A DNA stretch of 64,000 bases from Polyangiaceae bacterium (GTDB lineage Bacteria; Myxococcota_A; Polyangia; Polyangiales; Polyangiaceae). Under the pieces are notes generated by a model, which had not been told where the DNA came from, did no database searches, and saw nothing but the letters and a program-made list of their open reading frames with translations. This document shows positions 8,134 to 17,747 of this stretch, in pieces (positions within the stretch are counted from its first letter, which is position 1; the number at the start of each line of letters is the position of its first letter). The stretch is taken from positions 30,063 to 94,062 of the forward strand of contig JAKLKA010000026.1 in the NCBI GenBank assembly GCA_023150915.1. Reading direction: 5' to 3'. Position numbers and translations under genes: made by a program.

Positions 8134-9523
8134 ATTTCGAAGGCTTGTCGCTGCCGAACAGAAGGTCGCCCCCGACCCCGAGGCTGACCACGACGTGCCC
8201 TGCCTGGACGGGGGTTTCCTTGTCGTGCCACGGGGTCGTCTTGGCGCCCCAGGTGTAGTCGTCGTCTTGGCAGTCGCTGTCCTTGCTGAAGTCGCCGAGC
8301 TGGCCGAAGGCGACCCCGGCGTACGGCGAGAGCTGCAGCCAGGGTGTCAGAGGGACCTGCAGGCCGCCGGAGAGCCGGACCGCCGTCCCGTGGGCCTTCA
8401 AGGTCTGGGTGCAGTCCTTGCGACGGGGATCGACCGGCGGCGGCTGGGGTTTGAACTTCACGTCGCGCTTGGCTTCGAAGCGGTGCAGGGGCAGAAAGTC
8501 GAGCTCGGCGATGATCCCGAGGGTGCCGGGGGGCGGGGCGTACATGATGCCGACCCCTGCGTTGAACCCCTGCGGGGCGACCTCGACGACCGAATCACCG
8601 GGACCGCCCTCGAACACCTGCCCGGGCTGATAGCTGTCGATGCCGAACAGCAGCACGGCGGAATAGCGCTTGAACACCCGGACGCCGCCCCGGATCTCGA
8701 CCCCGCCGCCGGGGCCGAAGTAGTTCTTCATCTCGTGGCCTTCGGCGACCTTGCCCGCCGGGATGGCGGCGCCGATCCGAAGCCCGGCAATGAACCCGAA
8801 GTTGCCCGTGGGCTCGGCCGCAGCGGCCGTGCCACCTTTTCCACCCTCGCCGGCAGAACCGCCAGCGCCGCCCTCTCCCCCACCTTCCGCGCCGCCGGCC
8901 ACCGCAGAGCCGTCTGCCTCGAGGGTGAGCGCGAGCTTCTTCTTCTCGCCCGGTTTGAGCTCGAGGGTCTGCTCGGTCGACTTGTAGCCGGGTGCGGACG
9001 CGGTGATCTTGCGAGTGCCCGGGTTCGCGGGGCGGTCGACGCCGACGGCAGCGCTGGAAATGGGGGCCCCGTCGACCTCGAGCTTGAGCCCCTTGATGTC
9101 ACGCGGCTCGATGTCGATGCGCAGGCTGGCGATCTTCGGCTCGACCTCGGGCAGCTCTTTCTTCGCGTCGGCGACCGCCTCTTTGAACACCGGCGGGGCA
9201 TTGTCCGGAAGCTGCGTCCGAACCAGCTTCCGGTAAGCTTCCGCCGCCTCGACGTACTGGCCCAGCTGCGCGTTGGCGCGCGCGATGTAGATCAGGTGAA
9301 CCGGCGCGTCGTAGAGCTGCTGAGCCCGATCGAGCTTGTCGAGGGCCTCGGCGAGCTTGCCGGCCTTGAACAGCTCGATGCCTTCGGTGGCCAGCTGACG
9401 CGCGGTCGCCTTGTCGGCCGCGGACTGGGCGCGGGCCTCGGGGACCGGCGCGCTGCCGAGCCCGACCGCGCCGACCACGGCGCTCAGGGTCGTGAGGGCC
9501 ACGAATCGTCGAATGAAGCGCAT
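8132..9523 (-). CDS. TPR/PEGA protein with C-terminal outer-membrane barrel-like domain
   Basis: 463 aa. A cleavable signal peptide ends near EARAQS (about residue 33). Then come TPR-type helices (38-130; ELFKAGKLAEALDKLDRAQQ), a PEGA-like beta domain (about 135-205, with SAPGYKSTEQTLELKPGEKK), a Gly-rich spacer (210-235) and a C-terminal half of amphipathic strands that reads like a small outer-membrane barrel (RIGAAIPAG, VRLSGGLQV, VVVSLGVGGDLLF). This layout is common for periplasmic or outer-membrane proteins of myxobacteria with unknown ligands. It is followed 93 bp later by the processive glycosyltransferase gene, so a role in envelope or polysaccharide assembly is possible but only inferred. 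Confidence 0.88.
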   Translation of the reverse strand: MRFIRRFVALTTLSAVVGAVGLGSAPVPEARAQSAADKATARQLATEGIELFKAGKLAEALDKLDRAQQLYDAPVHLIYIARANAQLGQYVEAAEAYRKLVRTQLPDNAPPVFKEAVADAKKELPEVEPKIASLRIDIEPRDIKGLKLEVDGAPISSAAVGVDRPANPGTRKITASAPGYKSTEQTLELKPGEKKKLALTLEADGSAVAGGAEGGGEGGAGGSAGEGGKGGTAAAAEPTGNFGFIAGLRIGAAIPAGKVAEGHEMKNYFGPGGGVEIRGGVRVFKRYSAVLLFGIDSYQPGQVFEGGPGDSVVEVAPQGFNAGVGIMYAPPPGTLGIIAELDFLPLHRFEAKRDVKFKPQPPPVDPRRKDCTQTLKAHGTAVRLSGGLQVPLTPWLQLSPYAGVAFGQLGDFSKDSDCQDDDYTWGAKTTPWHDKETPVQAGHVVVSLGVGGDLLFGSDKPSK

Positions 9524-9578
9524 GCCCCTCCGTACGGCCGATCCGCCGCACCGGTCAAGGTTCGCGCCCCGCCCGAGC

Positions 9579-10970
9579 TCAGTAGCCGATGTCCTGGCCC
9601 GTGCTGGGCTTGGTCCCCGTGCTGGGCTTGGTCCCCGTGCTGGGCTTGGTTCCGGTGGCGGTGGGCTTGGTCCCGGTGCTGGGCTTGGTCGTCACCGAAG
9701 GCTTCTTTTCGTCCGGGGGCGCCGCGGGTTCGGCGCTGGCCGAGGGGGGCGGCTCGACGGCCGGCGCCACCGAAGGTGGCGGGGTTGCCGTGGCCGGCGG
9801 TTGGACCGCTGCGCCGACCTCGGGGGGCGGCGTCACCGCGACCACCGGATCGCCCGAGGCGCCGGCGCCGGAAGCGGCGCGCACAGCCAGGGCCACGCCC
9901 ACTCCGAGCACGAGCACGGCGATCGCAGCAGCGCCGGCCAAGAGCACCACGGGGTTCTTCTTCTTCGGCGGGGCGTTCTGGGTGGTGAACGGCGCTGCCG
10001 TCACGCCTTCCACGCGGTACGGCGTGGTGTGATGCGGCGTCACGGCCGCCAGGGTCGGCCCACCTTGGTCCGCGGTCATCGACGGCTGCGGCGGGCGGGC
10101 CCCACCCACCACCGCGTTGAGCGCCTCGGCCATCTCGGCCGCGCTCTGGAAGCGGGCGCCGGGCTCCTTGCCCAGGGCGCGAGCGACCCAGGCATCGAAG
10201 GCCGGCGGCAGCCCGGGCACCTTCTGGGACGGCACCGGCGTGGGGCTGACGCAGATCTGTACCAGCAGATCGCCCACCGCCTCGCCCACGAAAGGAAGCT
10301 CGCCCACCACCGCGCGATAGGCGATCACGGCCAGCGACCAGAGATCGGAGCGCGTGTCGACGCTGCGGAGCCCGCGGGCCTGCTCGGGGCTCATGTAGTA
10401 GGGCGTGCCCAGGACCGAGCCTGTGCGGGTGGACGACGACAGCCCACCCGAAGCATCGGTGAATTTCGCGATGCCGAAGTCGACCACCTTGGCGATCTCG
10501 GTGCCGTCCTCGTCGTCTCGCACCAAGAAGACGTTCTCGGGCTTGAGGTCACGGTGCACGATGCCGGCCTCGTGGGCCTTGTTCAGCGCACGGGCCACCT
10601 GCTGCACGATCACCGCCGTCTCTGGGATCGAGATCCTTCCGACCCGGGACAGCCGCGCGTCGAGCGGCTCACCCGACAGGTACTCCATCACGATGAACGG
10701 TCGGCCATCGCTCATCACGCCGTGGTCGTGAACCTTGACCACGTGCTTGCTCGCCAGCTTGGCGGCCGCCCGAGCCTCGTTCTCGAAGCGACTGCGGGCC
10801 TCGTGGCTGTCGACGTACTCGGTCTCGATGAACTTGACCGCGACGTGGGTGCCCAGCGAGGCGTGGACCCCCTCCCAGACCGACCCCATGCCGCCCTTGC
10901 CCAGCATCCGCGTCAGTCGGTACTTCCCGCCGACCAGCTCGGTGGGGGGGGCCTCGGTGGTGTCGCTCAT
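9579..10970 (-). CDS. Hanks-type Ser/Thr kinase with one membrane segment and repeat tail
   Basis: 463 aa. The kinase domain (about 16-285) has the Gly loop LGKGGMGSVW, the VAIK-type Lys (HVAVKF), HRDLKPEN, VDFGIAK and YMSPEQ, so it should be active. A basic KKK precedes a membrane helix (about 345-367), and the outer part is Pro/Ala-rich and ends in tandem GTKPST repeats, probably an unstructured stalk. ATG 10970 (MSDTTEAPP) was chosen because it precedes the kinase fold directly; a longer open frame upstream runs antisense through polA and has no kinase homology. polA is divergent, 111 bp away. Substrates are unknown, and no sensor domain is recognisable outside the membrane. Confidence 0.93.
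   Translation of the reverse strand: MSDTTEAPPTELVGGKYRLTRMLGKGGMGSVWEGVHASLGTHVAVKFIETEYVDSHEARSRFENEARAAAKLASKHVVKVHDHGVMSDGRPFIVMEYLSGEPLDARLSRVGRISIPETAVIVQQVARALNKAHEAGIVHRDLKPENVFLVRDDEDGTEIAKVVDFGIAKFTDASGGLSSSTRTGSVLGTPYYMSPEQARGLRSVDTRSDLWSLAVIAYRAVVGELPFVGEAVGDLLVQICVSPTPVPSQKVPGLPPAFDAWVARALGKEPGARFQSAAEMAEALNAVVGGARPPQPSMTADQGGPTLAAVTPHHTTPYRVEGVTAAPFTTQNAPPKKKNPVVLLAGAAAIAVLVLGVGVALAVRAASGAGASGDPVVAVTPPPEVGAAVQPPATATPPPSVAPAVEPPPSASAEPAAPPDEKKPSVTTKPSTGTKPTATGTKPSTGTKPSTGTKPSTGQDIGY
9592..9700 (-). repeat. 18-bp tandem repeat coding for GTKPST
   Basis: Imperfect tandem copies of an 18-bp unit (GTGCTGGGCTTGGTCCCC on the plus strand) encode four to five GTKPST/GTKPTA hexapeptides at the C-terminus of the kinase. 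Because the unit is a multiple of three, copy-number change would alter stalk length without breaking the frame. Confidence 0.75.
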
Positions 10971-11081
10971 CGCTCCGAGGCGGTAGCCTACTCGGCTGAC
11001 CCAGGAGACGCCAGGACTCGGCCCTATCGGCTGGGAATCCGAGGACCAAAGGCGGCGTCGCCAGCGCGCGCCCGGTGGGGT

Positions 11082-13832
11082 ATGCGGCGCTCGATGGGCA
11101 CGCACCTTTTCCCACCCGGCGATCCCGAGGTCCTCTACGTGGTGGACCTCTCGAGCTACGTGCTGCGCGCCTACCACGCCATCGGCGAGCTCTCGAGCCC
11201 CAGCGGCGAGCCGACCAACGCCACCTTCGGAACGGTGACCATGCTCGAGCGCTTGGTCCGCGAGCGGCGGCCCGCGCTCTTGGCGGTCGCCATGGACTCG
11301 GGACGCGACACCTTCCGGCGCGAGCTGTACCCCGACTACAAGGCGACGCGGCCGCCGGCCCCCGACGACCTGAAGGTGCAGTTCGGGCGCTGCCAGGAGC
11401 TGATCGAAGCCTTCGCCATCCCGGTGCTGAAAGAGCAGGGCGTCGAGGCCGACGATCTGATCGCTGCCGCGGTGCGCGACGCGCGACGCCACCGGCTCAA
11501 GGTGGTGATCGTCGGCGCCGACAAGGACCTGATGCAGCTGGTCGGCCCGGACGTCGTGATGTGGGACACGATGCGCGATCGGGTGTTCGGCGTGCCCGAG
11601 GTGGAAGAGCGCTTCGGCGTGCGGGTCGATCAGGTGCGGGACCTCTTGGCGCTGATGGGGGATACCAGCGACAACGTGCCGGGTGTGCCGCACGTGGGGC
11701 CGAAGACCGCCCGCGACCTGCTGGTCGAGTTCGGCACGCTCGAGGGGGTGTACGCGAACCTGGACAAGATCACCAAGAAGGCGCTCAGGCAGAACCTGGA
11801 GCAGTATCGCGACCAGGCGCTCGTCAGTCAGAAGCTGGTGACGCTCAAAGACGACTCGGTCATCGACTTCGACCTGGGCGCCCTGCGCTGGGGCGGGCGC
11901 GACGTGGAGCGGCTGAAGCGCCTCTACGCCGAGCTGGGGTTCTTGCGGCAGTTGCACGCGCTTCAGGGCGAAGCCCCCGCCGCGCTCCCCGCGAGCGCTG
12001 CGCCCGCGAGCGCCTCGCCCGCGGCTCCGGCGCCGATCGTCGAAGTGGAGCGCACCTGCGTGCTCGACGGCGCCCGCCTCGAGGCGCTGGTGCAGCAGAT
12101 CCGCGAGAGCGGGCGGGTCGCGGTCGCCGCGCAGACCGCGTCGGGCTCGCCGCTCTCGACGCTGGTCGGCCTCGCGCTGTCGCCCGTCGAAGGCGTCGGG
12201 TTCTACGTTCCCGTTGCGCACCGCGCCCTGGGAACGCCGCGCCAGCTGTCGCTCAGCGAGGTGAAGCAGGCGCTCGGCCCGGTCTTGGCCGACCCCGCGG
12301 TGCGCAAGCTGGCGCACTGCCTGAAGCACGAAACGGTGGCGCTGGCGTGGAACGGCCTGACGCTGGCCGGCGCGTACGCCGACGTGCAGCTCGACAGCTA
12401 TCTGCTCGATCCCGAGCGACAGAACGACCTCGAGTCGATCGCCGAGCGCGATCTGGGCGTGGTCTTGCCCGACCTGGACACGCTGACCAAGCCCGCGCGC
12501 GGCAAGCGCATCGACTTCGACGAGGTTCCCGTCGACGACGCGACTCGCTACGCGGCGCTACGTTGCGAGGCGACGCTGCGCGCCGCAGAGCGTTCCCGGA
12601 AGCGGGTCCTCGACGAGGGGCTGGGCACGATCTTGGACGAGATCGAGCTGCCGCTCTCGGCGGTGCTGGCAGAGATGGAGCTCAGCGGGGTGCTGATCGA
12701 CGCCTCACGCCTCGGTGAGCTCGGCCGCCTGTGCCGCGACGAGCTCGCTCGGCTCGAAGGCGAGGCCCACCGCATCGCCGGGCGGCCCTTCAACCTGGCC
12801 TCACCCCGCCAGCTGGAGGTGCTACTCTTCGACGAGCTGGGGCTCACCCCGCTGCGCCGGACCAAGACTTCGCGCTCCACCGACGCCGACACGCTCGAGG
12901 CGCTGGCCGACGAGCACCCGCTCCCGAAGGTCATCTTGGAGCACCGCCAGGTGGCCAAGCTGAAGGGCACCTACATCGACGCGCTGCCGACCCTGGTGAA
13001 CCCGAGGACCGGCCGCGTGCACACCAGCTGGGAGCAGGCGGTGGCGGCCACCGGCCGGCTGTCGAGCACCGATCCGAACCTGCAAAACATCCCGATCCGA
13101 AGCGAGCTGGGGCGCGAGATCCGCAGCGCATTCATCGCCCCGCCGGGCCACAGCATCGTGAGCGCCGACTACTCGCAGATCGAGCTCCGCGTGCTGGCGC
13201 ACCTCTCCAAAGACCCGGTGCTCTGCGATGCGTTTCGGAGCGGCCAAGACGTCCACACGCGCACCGCGATGGAGGTGTTCGAGGTCGAGGCGGCGGCCGT
13301 CACCCCCGAGATGCGGCGGCGGGCGAAGGCGGTGAACTTCGGCGTGATCTACGGGCAGGGCGACAGCGGCCTGGCCAAGAGCCTGGGCATCGCGCGGGCC
13401 GACGCCTCGAGCTTCATCGCCGCCTACTTCCGACGTCATGAAGGCGTGCGGCGCTTCATGAACACCACGCTCGAGGGCGCGCGCGCCAGCGAGGCCGTTC
13501 ACACCCTGTCGGGGCGCCGGCGCATGGTGCCCGACATCAAGAGCGGCAACCGCCAGAAGCGCCTGGCCGCGGAGCGCATCGCGATGAATGCTCCCATCCA
13601 AGGCACCGCCGCCGACATCTTGAAGCTGGCGATGTTGTGCTTCCGTACGCCCCCCACCCCGGGTGCGCGCATGGTGCTCACGGTCCACGACGAGCTGGTG
13701 TTCGAGGTGCCCGACGCCGAGGTCGACGCCGCCAAAGCGAAGGTCAAGACGGCGATGGAAGGCGTGCTTTCGCTCGACGTTCCGCTGGCGGTCGACGTGG
13801 GTGCCGGCAAGACCTGGAAAGACGCACACTGA
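11082..13832 (+). CDS. polA: DNA polymerase I, proofreading residues lost
   Basis: 916 aa. The 5'-nuclease domain (about 15-300) has VVDLSSYVLRAYHA, EADDLIAA and LMGDTSDNVPGVPHVGPKTA. The central 3'-5' exonuclease-like domain (about 320-500) is present but degenerate: the DxE metal site reads QTA (351-353) and the next Asp position reads Glu (KHETVAL). The polymerase domain has motif A SADYSQIELR (Asp696), motif B RRRAKAVNFGVIYGQG and motif C VHDEL (Asp870). It should remove RNA primers and fill gaps but not proofread. ATG 11082 and the in-frame ATG 11094 are both possible; the first has a GGTGGGG run only 1 bp upstream, the second has it at about 13 bp. It is divergent from the membrane kinase gene. 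Confidence 0.95.
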   Translation: MRRSMGTHLFPPGDPEVLYVVDLSSYVLRAYHAIGELSSPSGEPTNATFGTVTMLERLVRERRPALLAVAMDSGRDTFRRELYPDYKATRPPAPDDLKVQFGRCQELIEAFAIPVLKEQGVEADDLIAAAVRDARRHRLKVVIVGADKDLMQLVGPDVVMWDTMRDRVFGVPEVEERFGVRVDQVRDLLALMGDTSDNVPGVPHVGPKTARDLLVEFGTLEGVYANLDKITKKALRQNLEQYRDQALVSQKLVTLKDDSVIDFDLGALRWGGRDVERLKRLYAELGFLRQLHALQGEAPAALPASAAPASASPAAPAPIVEVERTCVLDGARLEALVQQIRESGRVAVAAQTASGSPLSTLVGLALSPVEGVGFYVPVAHRALGTPRQLSLSEVKQALGPVLADPAVRKLAHCLKHETVALAWNGLTLAGAYADVQLDSYLLDPERQNDLESIAERDLGVVLPDLDTLTKPARGKRIDFDEVPVDDATRYAALRCEATLRAAERSRKRVLDEGLGTILDEIELPLSAVLAEMELSGVLIDASRLGELGRLCRDELARLEGEAHRIAGRPFNLASPRQLEVLLFDELGLTPLRRTKTSRSTDADTLEALADEHPLPKVILEHRQVAKLKGTYIDALPTLVNPRTGRVHTSWEQAVAATGRLSSTDPNLQNIPIRSELGREIRSAFIAPPGHSIVSADYSQIELRVLAHLSKDPVLCDAFRSGQDVHTRTAMEVFEVEAAAVTPEMRRRAKAVNFGVIYGQGDSGLAKSLGIARADASSFIAAYFRRHEGVRRFMNTTLEGARASEAVHTLSGRRRMVPDIKSGNRQKRLAAERIAMNAPIQGTAADILKLAMLCFRTPPTPGARMVLTVHDELVFEVPDAEVDAAKAKVKTAMEGVLSLDVPLAVDVGAGKTWKDAH

Positions 13833-13874
13833 CCCTCGCCTCGGGCCCGGGCTTGGACTAGCTTCCCGCGCGCC

Positions 13875-15191
13875 ATGCCCCCGACCGAACGGCGCCCGCA
13901 CGTTCCCGTCGCCATCCTCGGCGCCGGGCTCACCGGCATGAGCGCGGCGCTCAGCCTGAAGGCTGCGGGGACCGACCACCGCATCTTCGAGAAGCAGGGG
14001 CACGTGGGGGGCCACTGTGTCACCCTGGAAGACTCGGGCTATCGCTTCGATCGCACCGGGCACCTGCTGCACCTGCGCGACGCGGCCATGCGTCAGCGCG
14101 TGCTCGGCTGGATCGGCGCCGACCACACGGTGGTGCAACGCAGCAGCGTGATCTGGTCGAACGGCGTGTACACACGCTACCCATTCCAGGCCAACACGTT
14201 CGGCCTGCCCCCCGCCGTGGCCTACGAGTGCCTGATGGGGTTTCTGTCGGCGCACTTCGCCGAGGCCAAGGCCGAGCCTGCCAACTTCGAAGAGTTCTGC
14301 CTCACCCACTTCGGTCCGGGGTTCAGCCGCCACTTCATGATCCCCTACAACTCGCGGCTCTGGGGCGTGCACCCGAGCGAGATCACGGCGGCTTGGTGCC
14401 AACGGTTCGTGCCGCTGCCCAAGCTCGAGGACGTGATCGCCGGCGCGGTGGGCGCCAGCGATCGCGAGCTGGGATACAATCAGAGCTTCGTCTACCCGCG
14501 CCTGGGGATCGGCGAGCTTCCGCGGGCCATGGCCCGCGAGCTGCCCGAGATCGAGCTGGGGCGGGCCCCCGCGCACATCGACGCCCACGGAAAGTGCCTG
14601 GTCTTCCCCGACGGCGAGCGCGTGAGCTACGACGTGTTGATCAGCACGGCGCCGCTGCCCCTCTTGGTCCAGAGCCTGAGCGACGCCCCGGACGAGGTGC
14701 GCGCGGCCGCCGGCAAGCTGCGCTGCAACCCGCTCTATTACCTGGACGTCGCGCTCGCAGCCCCGTGTGGCAAGCCCTACCACTGGATCTACGTCCCGGA
14801 AGAGAAGTACCCGTTCTACCGCGTGGGCTGCTACTCGCACTTTTCGCCCGCCATGGCCCCACCGGGCAAGGCCTGCCTGTACGTGGAGCTTGCCGATCGC
14901 GCGCCCCCCGACGAGGCCAGCTTGATGCCCCGCGTGACCGCCGGCCTGCAAGAGCTCGGCCTGATTTCCCAGCCCAGCGACGTGGCCTTCGCCCGCGTTC
15001 GCAAGATCGACTATGCGTACGTGATCTTCGACCACGCCTACTTCGACGCGCTCGCGGTCGTGAAGGCGTTCCTTGCAAGCAGGAACATCCTTCCGGCCGG
15101 GCGCTACGGCAACTGGAACTATTCATCGATGGAAGACGCCTTGATCTTCGGACGCGACGCGGCCGACCACGCCCGGGAGCTCGTGCCATGA
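13875..15191 (+). CDS. FAD-dependent oxidoreductase, UDP-galactopyranose-mutase/protoporphyrinogen-oxidase-like
   Basis: 438 aa. The Rossmann dinucleotide motif [19 protein letters not shown] lies at about 11-30, followed by an acidic end HRIFEK and GGHC, as in the amine-oxidase/UDP-galactopyranose-mutase clan. Mid-protein blocks such as [11 protein letters not shown] and [16 protein letters not shown] resemble the family that includes UDP-galactopyranose mutase and protoporphyrinogen oxidase. No membrane helix is visible. Its stop overlaps the start of the next glycosyltransferase gene as ATGA, so the two are coupled. Pairing with a family 2 glycosyltransferase favours a role in sugar or lipid-linked glycan modification over haem synthesis, but that is inference; the substrate is not identified. 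Confidence 0.88.
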   Translation: MPPTERRPHVPVAILGAGLTGMSAALSLKAAGTDHRIFEKQGHVGGHCVTLEDSGYRFDRTGHLLHLRDAAMRQRVLGWIGADHTVVQRSSVIWSNGVYTRYPFQANTFGLPPAVAYECLMGFLSAHFAEAKAEPANFEEFCLTHFGPGFSRHFMIPYNSRLWGVHPSEITAAWCQRFVPLPKLEDVIAGAVGASDRELGYNQSFVYPRLGIGELPRAMARELPEIELGRAPAHIDAHGKCLVFPDGERVSYDVLISTAPLPLLVQSLSDAPDEVRAAAGKLRCNPLYYLDVALAAPCGKPYHWIYVPEEKYPFYRVGCYSHFSPAMAPPGKACLYVELADRAPPDEASLMPRVTAGLQELGLISQPSDVAFARVRKIDYAYVIFDHAYFDALAVVKAFLASRNILPAGRYGNWNYSSMEDALIFGRDAADHARELVP

Positions 15192-15901
15192 GCGATGCTC
15201 CCCAGATCTCCATCGTGATCCCGGTCTACAACGAAGAAGGGATCTTGCACTCGGCGGTGGTCGACCTGCGCGAGCGGCTGAGCCCGCTCGGGTGGAAGTA
15301 CGAGATCATCTTGGCCGAGAACGGCTCGCGCGACCGCACGGTCGAGCTGGCGAAAGAGCTGGCGGCCAAGTACCCAGAGGTGCGCTCGCTCTCGGCCGGC
15401 GAGCCCAACTACGGCAAGGCGCTGCGCCAGGGCATCTTGAAGGCGCAGGGTGAGATCGTGCTGTGCGACGAGATCGACCTGTGCGACACCGACTTCCACC
15501 AGCGCGCCGTCGAGCTCTTGGCGTCGGGGCGGGCCGACATGGTGATCGGCTCGAAGTTGATCGGCGGCGCCTCGGACGAGCGCCCGCTGCTGCGGCACGC
15601 CGCCAGCGTGTTCTACACCGGGCTTCTGCGCGTGCTCTTGGGCTTCCGCGGCACCGACACCCACGGGCTCAAGGCGTTCCGTCGCTCCACGCTCTTGCCG
15701 CTGGTCGAGGCGTGTTTGGTCGAAAAAGACGTGTTCGCCAGCGAGCTGGTCATCCGGGCCTATCGGGGCGACCTCCGGGTGATCGAGATCCCGGTCCGGG
15801 TGATCGAGAAGCGCCCGCCTTCGATCAACCTGTTCAAGCGCGTTCCCAACGTGCTCAAGAGCGTGGCCAAGCTGACCTGGGCGATCCGGGTCAAGGGCTG
15901 A
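15188..15901 (+). CDS. family 2 glycosyltransferase, dolichyl-phosphate-mannose-synthase-like
   Basis: 237 aa, soluble in appearance. [12 protein letters not shown] (8-19), [11 protein letters not shown] and [22 protein letters not shown] match polyprenol-phosphate sugar transferases. The place of the usual DxD-containing block reads [10 protein letters not shown]. The C-terminal [12 protein letters not shown] and [10 protein letters not shown] also fit this group. Such enzymes move a sugar from a nucleotide donor to undecaprenyl phosphate or a similar lipid at the inner face of the membrane; this one lacks the C-terminal membrane helices some relatives have. The start ATG overlaps the stop of the FAD enzyme. 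The two probably act in one pathway. Confidence 0.9.
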   Translation: MSDAPQISIVIPVYNEEGILHSAVVDLRERLSPLGWKYEIILAENGSRDRTVELAKELAAKYPEVRSLSAGEPNYGKALRQGILKAQGEIVLCDEIDLCDTDFHQRAVELLASGRADMVIGSKLIGGASDERPLLRHAASVFYTGLLRVLLGFRGTDTHGLKAFRRSTLLPLVEACLVEKDVFASELVIRAYRGDLRVIEIPVRVIEKRPPSINLFKRVPNVLKSVAKLTWAIRVKG

Positions 15902-15935
15902 CGTCGGGGCCGCCGGGCACTAGGCTCTGGGCCCG

Positions 15936-17747
15936 ATGGCAAAAGAGGTGGTGGTCGAACGGGTGGTCGCCTGCCGGGCCAGCGCGGCCGCGCTCTGGCC
16001 GCTGGTCACCGACACCGAGCGCCTCAATCGCGCCATCGGGCTCGGGCGTCTGACCCTTTCGCCGAACGACGACGCCAGCGCAGCGCGCCACGTGGTCACC
16101 ACCGTGTCCGGCGGCTTTCCGCTCGAGTACGAAGAACGCCCCTACGAGTGGGTCGAGCCCACCCGCTTCAGCGTGCGACGCGACGTGCGCCGCGGCCTGG
16201 TCACGCGCCTGCTCAACGCGTTCGAGCTGGCCCCCGAGAGCGGCGGGGGCACGAAGGTCACGGTGCGCGTCAGCGCTCAGCCGAAATTCGGGGTGATCGC
16301 TCCCGTGCTGCGGCTTCAGGTCGGCCGGTTCGTGGGGCGCATTGCGGCCTACATCGAGCAGGTCGACGCCTCGCTGGGCACGGGCCCGGGCTCGCGGGCG
16401 CCTGGTTCGAGCGCGGTGGACGGCTCGGCGCTCGAACGCCTGGCCCAGCCGTACCTCGAGTCACTGCCGGTGTCGGCCCAAGCGGCCGGCAAGCAGCTGG
16501 TCGAGCTGGTGCGGTCGGGCTCCGATCTGGAGGTCGATCGCATCCGCCCGTTCGAGCTGGCCGATGCTTGGGGCGTCGATCGCAACCTGGTGCTCGGCGC
16601 CTGCCTGCACGCGGTCAGCGGTGGTCTGCTCGAGCTGTGCTGGGACCTGATCTGCCCCAGCTGCCGCACCGCCTCCGAGCGCAGCCGCAGCCTGACCGAG
16701 CTGGGCGCTCACGCCCACTGCCAGCTGTGCGACATTTCGTTCGACCTGGATCTCGATCAGGCGGTCGAGGCCACGTTCCGCCCGACCGAAGGGATCCGCA
16801 CCGTGGACGAGGGCCCGTACTGCATCGGCGGCCCGGCGCGGACGCCCCACGTGCTGGCGCAGACCGTGCTCCCCGCCGCCGGCTCGGTCGAGCTCGGGGC
16901 CCCGACGCAGCCCGGGCGCTATCGCCTGTTCGTGCGCGGCGGCCCGGCCGCCATCGTGCGCGTGGGCCCGGGCGGCGCCAAGCGCCTGGAGGCGCGCGTC
17001 ACCGCGGCGACGCTCGACCCCGCCCAGGCCGATCTCGAGCCCGGTGCCCGAATCGTGGTCAGCCAAGAAGAGCCCCGCGAGCGCCACGTGAAGCTCGAGC
17101 GGGTGGACTTCACCCAGAACGCCGCCACGGCCTATCACGTGAGCATGCTGCCCGAGTTTCGCCGACAGTTCGCCCGCGAGGTGTTGCGGCCTGGGCTGTC
17201 GCTGCGCGTGGCGCGGGTGGCGCTGCTCTTCACCGACTTGACCGGCTCGACCGCGCTCTACACCGCGGTGGGCGATGCCCGCGCCTTCCGGGTGGTGCAG
17301 GCCCACTTCGAGCTCTTGGATAGTATCGTGGCCGAGCACCAGGGCACCGTGGTCAAGACCATTGGCGACGCGGTGATGGCTGCGTTCGTCCGCGAAGAAG
17401 ACGCCGTCCGTGCCGGTGCGGCCATGCACGCAGGGTTCCGCGCGTTCCGCCAGAGCGAGGCCGACGCGGGCGAGCTCAGCCTGAAGGTCGGGGTGTTCGC
17501 CGGCCCGTGCTACGTGGTGACCGCCAACGGGGTGCTCGACTATTTCGGCCAGACGGTGAACGTGGCGGCGCGCCTGCAGGGCGCTGCTCACGGCGGCGAG
17601 CTGGTCTTGCCCAAGACCTTGGCCGACACCGCCGAGTCGCTGGGCTGGCTCGACGCCCAGAGCCCGCGCGAGCTCTTCGCCGCCGAGCTGAAGGGCCTGG
17701 CCGAGCCCCTCACGGCGGCGCGCATCGGGCTCGACCGCAGCGGGTGA
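15936..17747 (+). CDS. SRPBCC - zinc ribbon - class III adenylate cyclase fusion
   Basis: 603 aa. An N-terminal SRPBCC/polyketide-cyclase-like domain (1-145) is followed by a DUF5939-like middle region with CPSC (240-243) and CQLC (262-265), a likely zinc ribbon. The class III cyclase domain (about 425-600) has both metal Asp (FTDLTGST, Asp434; TIGDAV, Asp478), Lys474 and Asp535, which suit adenine rather than guanine, and Asn542/Arg546 in NVAARLQ. It should make cAMP, perhaps gated by a ligand in the SRPBCC pocket or by the metal site. There is no signal peptide or membrane helix. The 3' end (17588-17747) overlaps the open antisense frame of the next gene. Domain calls are confident; the input signal is unknown. 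Confidence 0.93.
   Translation: MAKEVVVERVVACRASAAALWPLVTDTERLNRAIGLGRLTLSPNDDASAARHVVTTVSGGFPLEYEERPYEWVEPTRFSVRRDVRRGLVTRLLNAFELAPESGGGTKVTVRVSAQPKFGVIAPVLRLQVGRFVGRIAAYIEQVDASLGTGPGSRAPGSSAVDGSALERLAQPYLESLPVSAQAAGKQLVELVRSGSDLEVDRIRPFELADAWGVDRNLVLGACLHAVSGGLLELCWDLICPSCRTASERSRSLTELGAHAHCQLCDISFDLDLDQAVEATFRPTEGIRTVDEGPYCIGGPARTPHVLAQTVLPAAGSVELGAPTQPGRYRLFVRGGPAAIVRVGPGGAKRLEARVTAATLDPAQADLEPGARIVVSQEEPRERHVKLERVDFTQNAATAYHVSMLPEFRRQFAREVLRPGLSLRVARVALLFTDLTGSTALYTAVGDARAFRVVQAHFELLDSIVAEHQGTVVKTIGDAVMAAFVREEDAVRAGAAMHAGFRAFRQSEADAGELSLKVGVFAGPCYVVTANGVLDYFGQTVNVAARLQGAAHGGELVLPKTLADTAESLGWLDAQSPRELFAAELKGLAEPLTAARIGLDRSG

Noticed and set aside
9411..11081. Open extension in front of polA, opposite the kinase gene
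   Set aside because: The polA homology begins only after 11082; the extension is antisense of the membrane kinase and has no family features.
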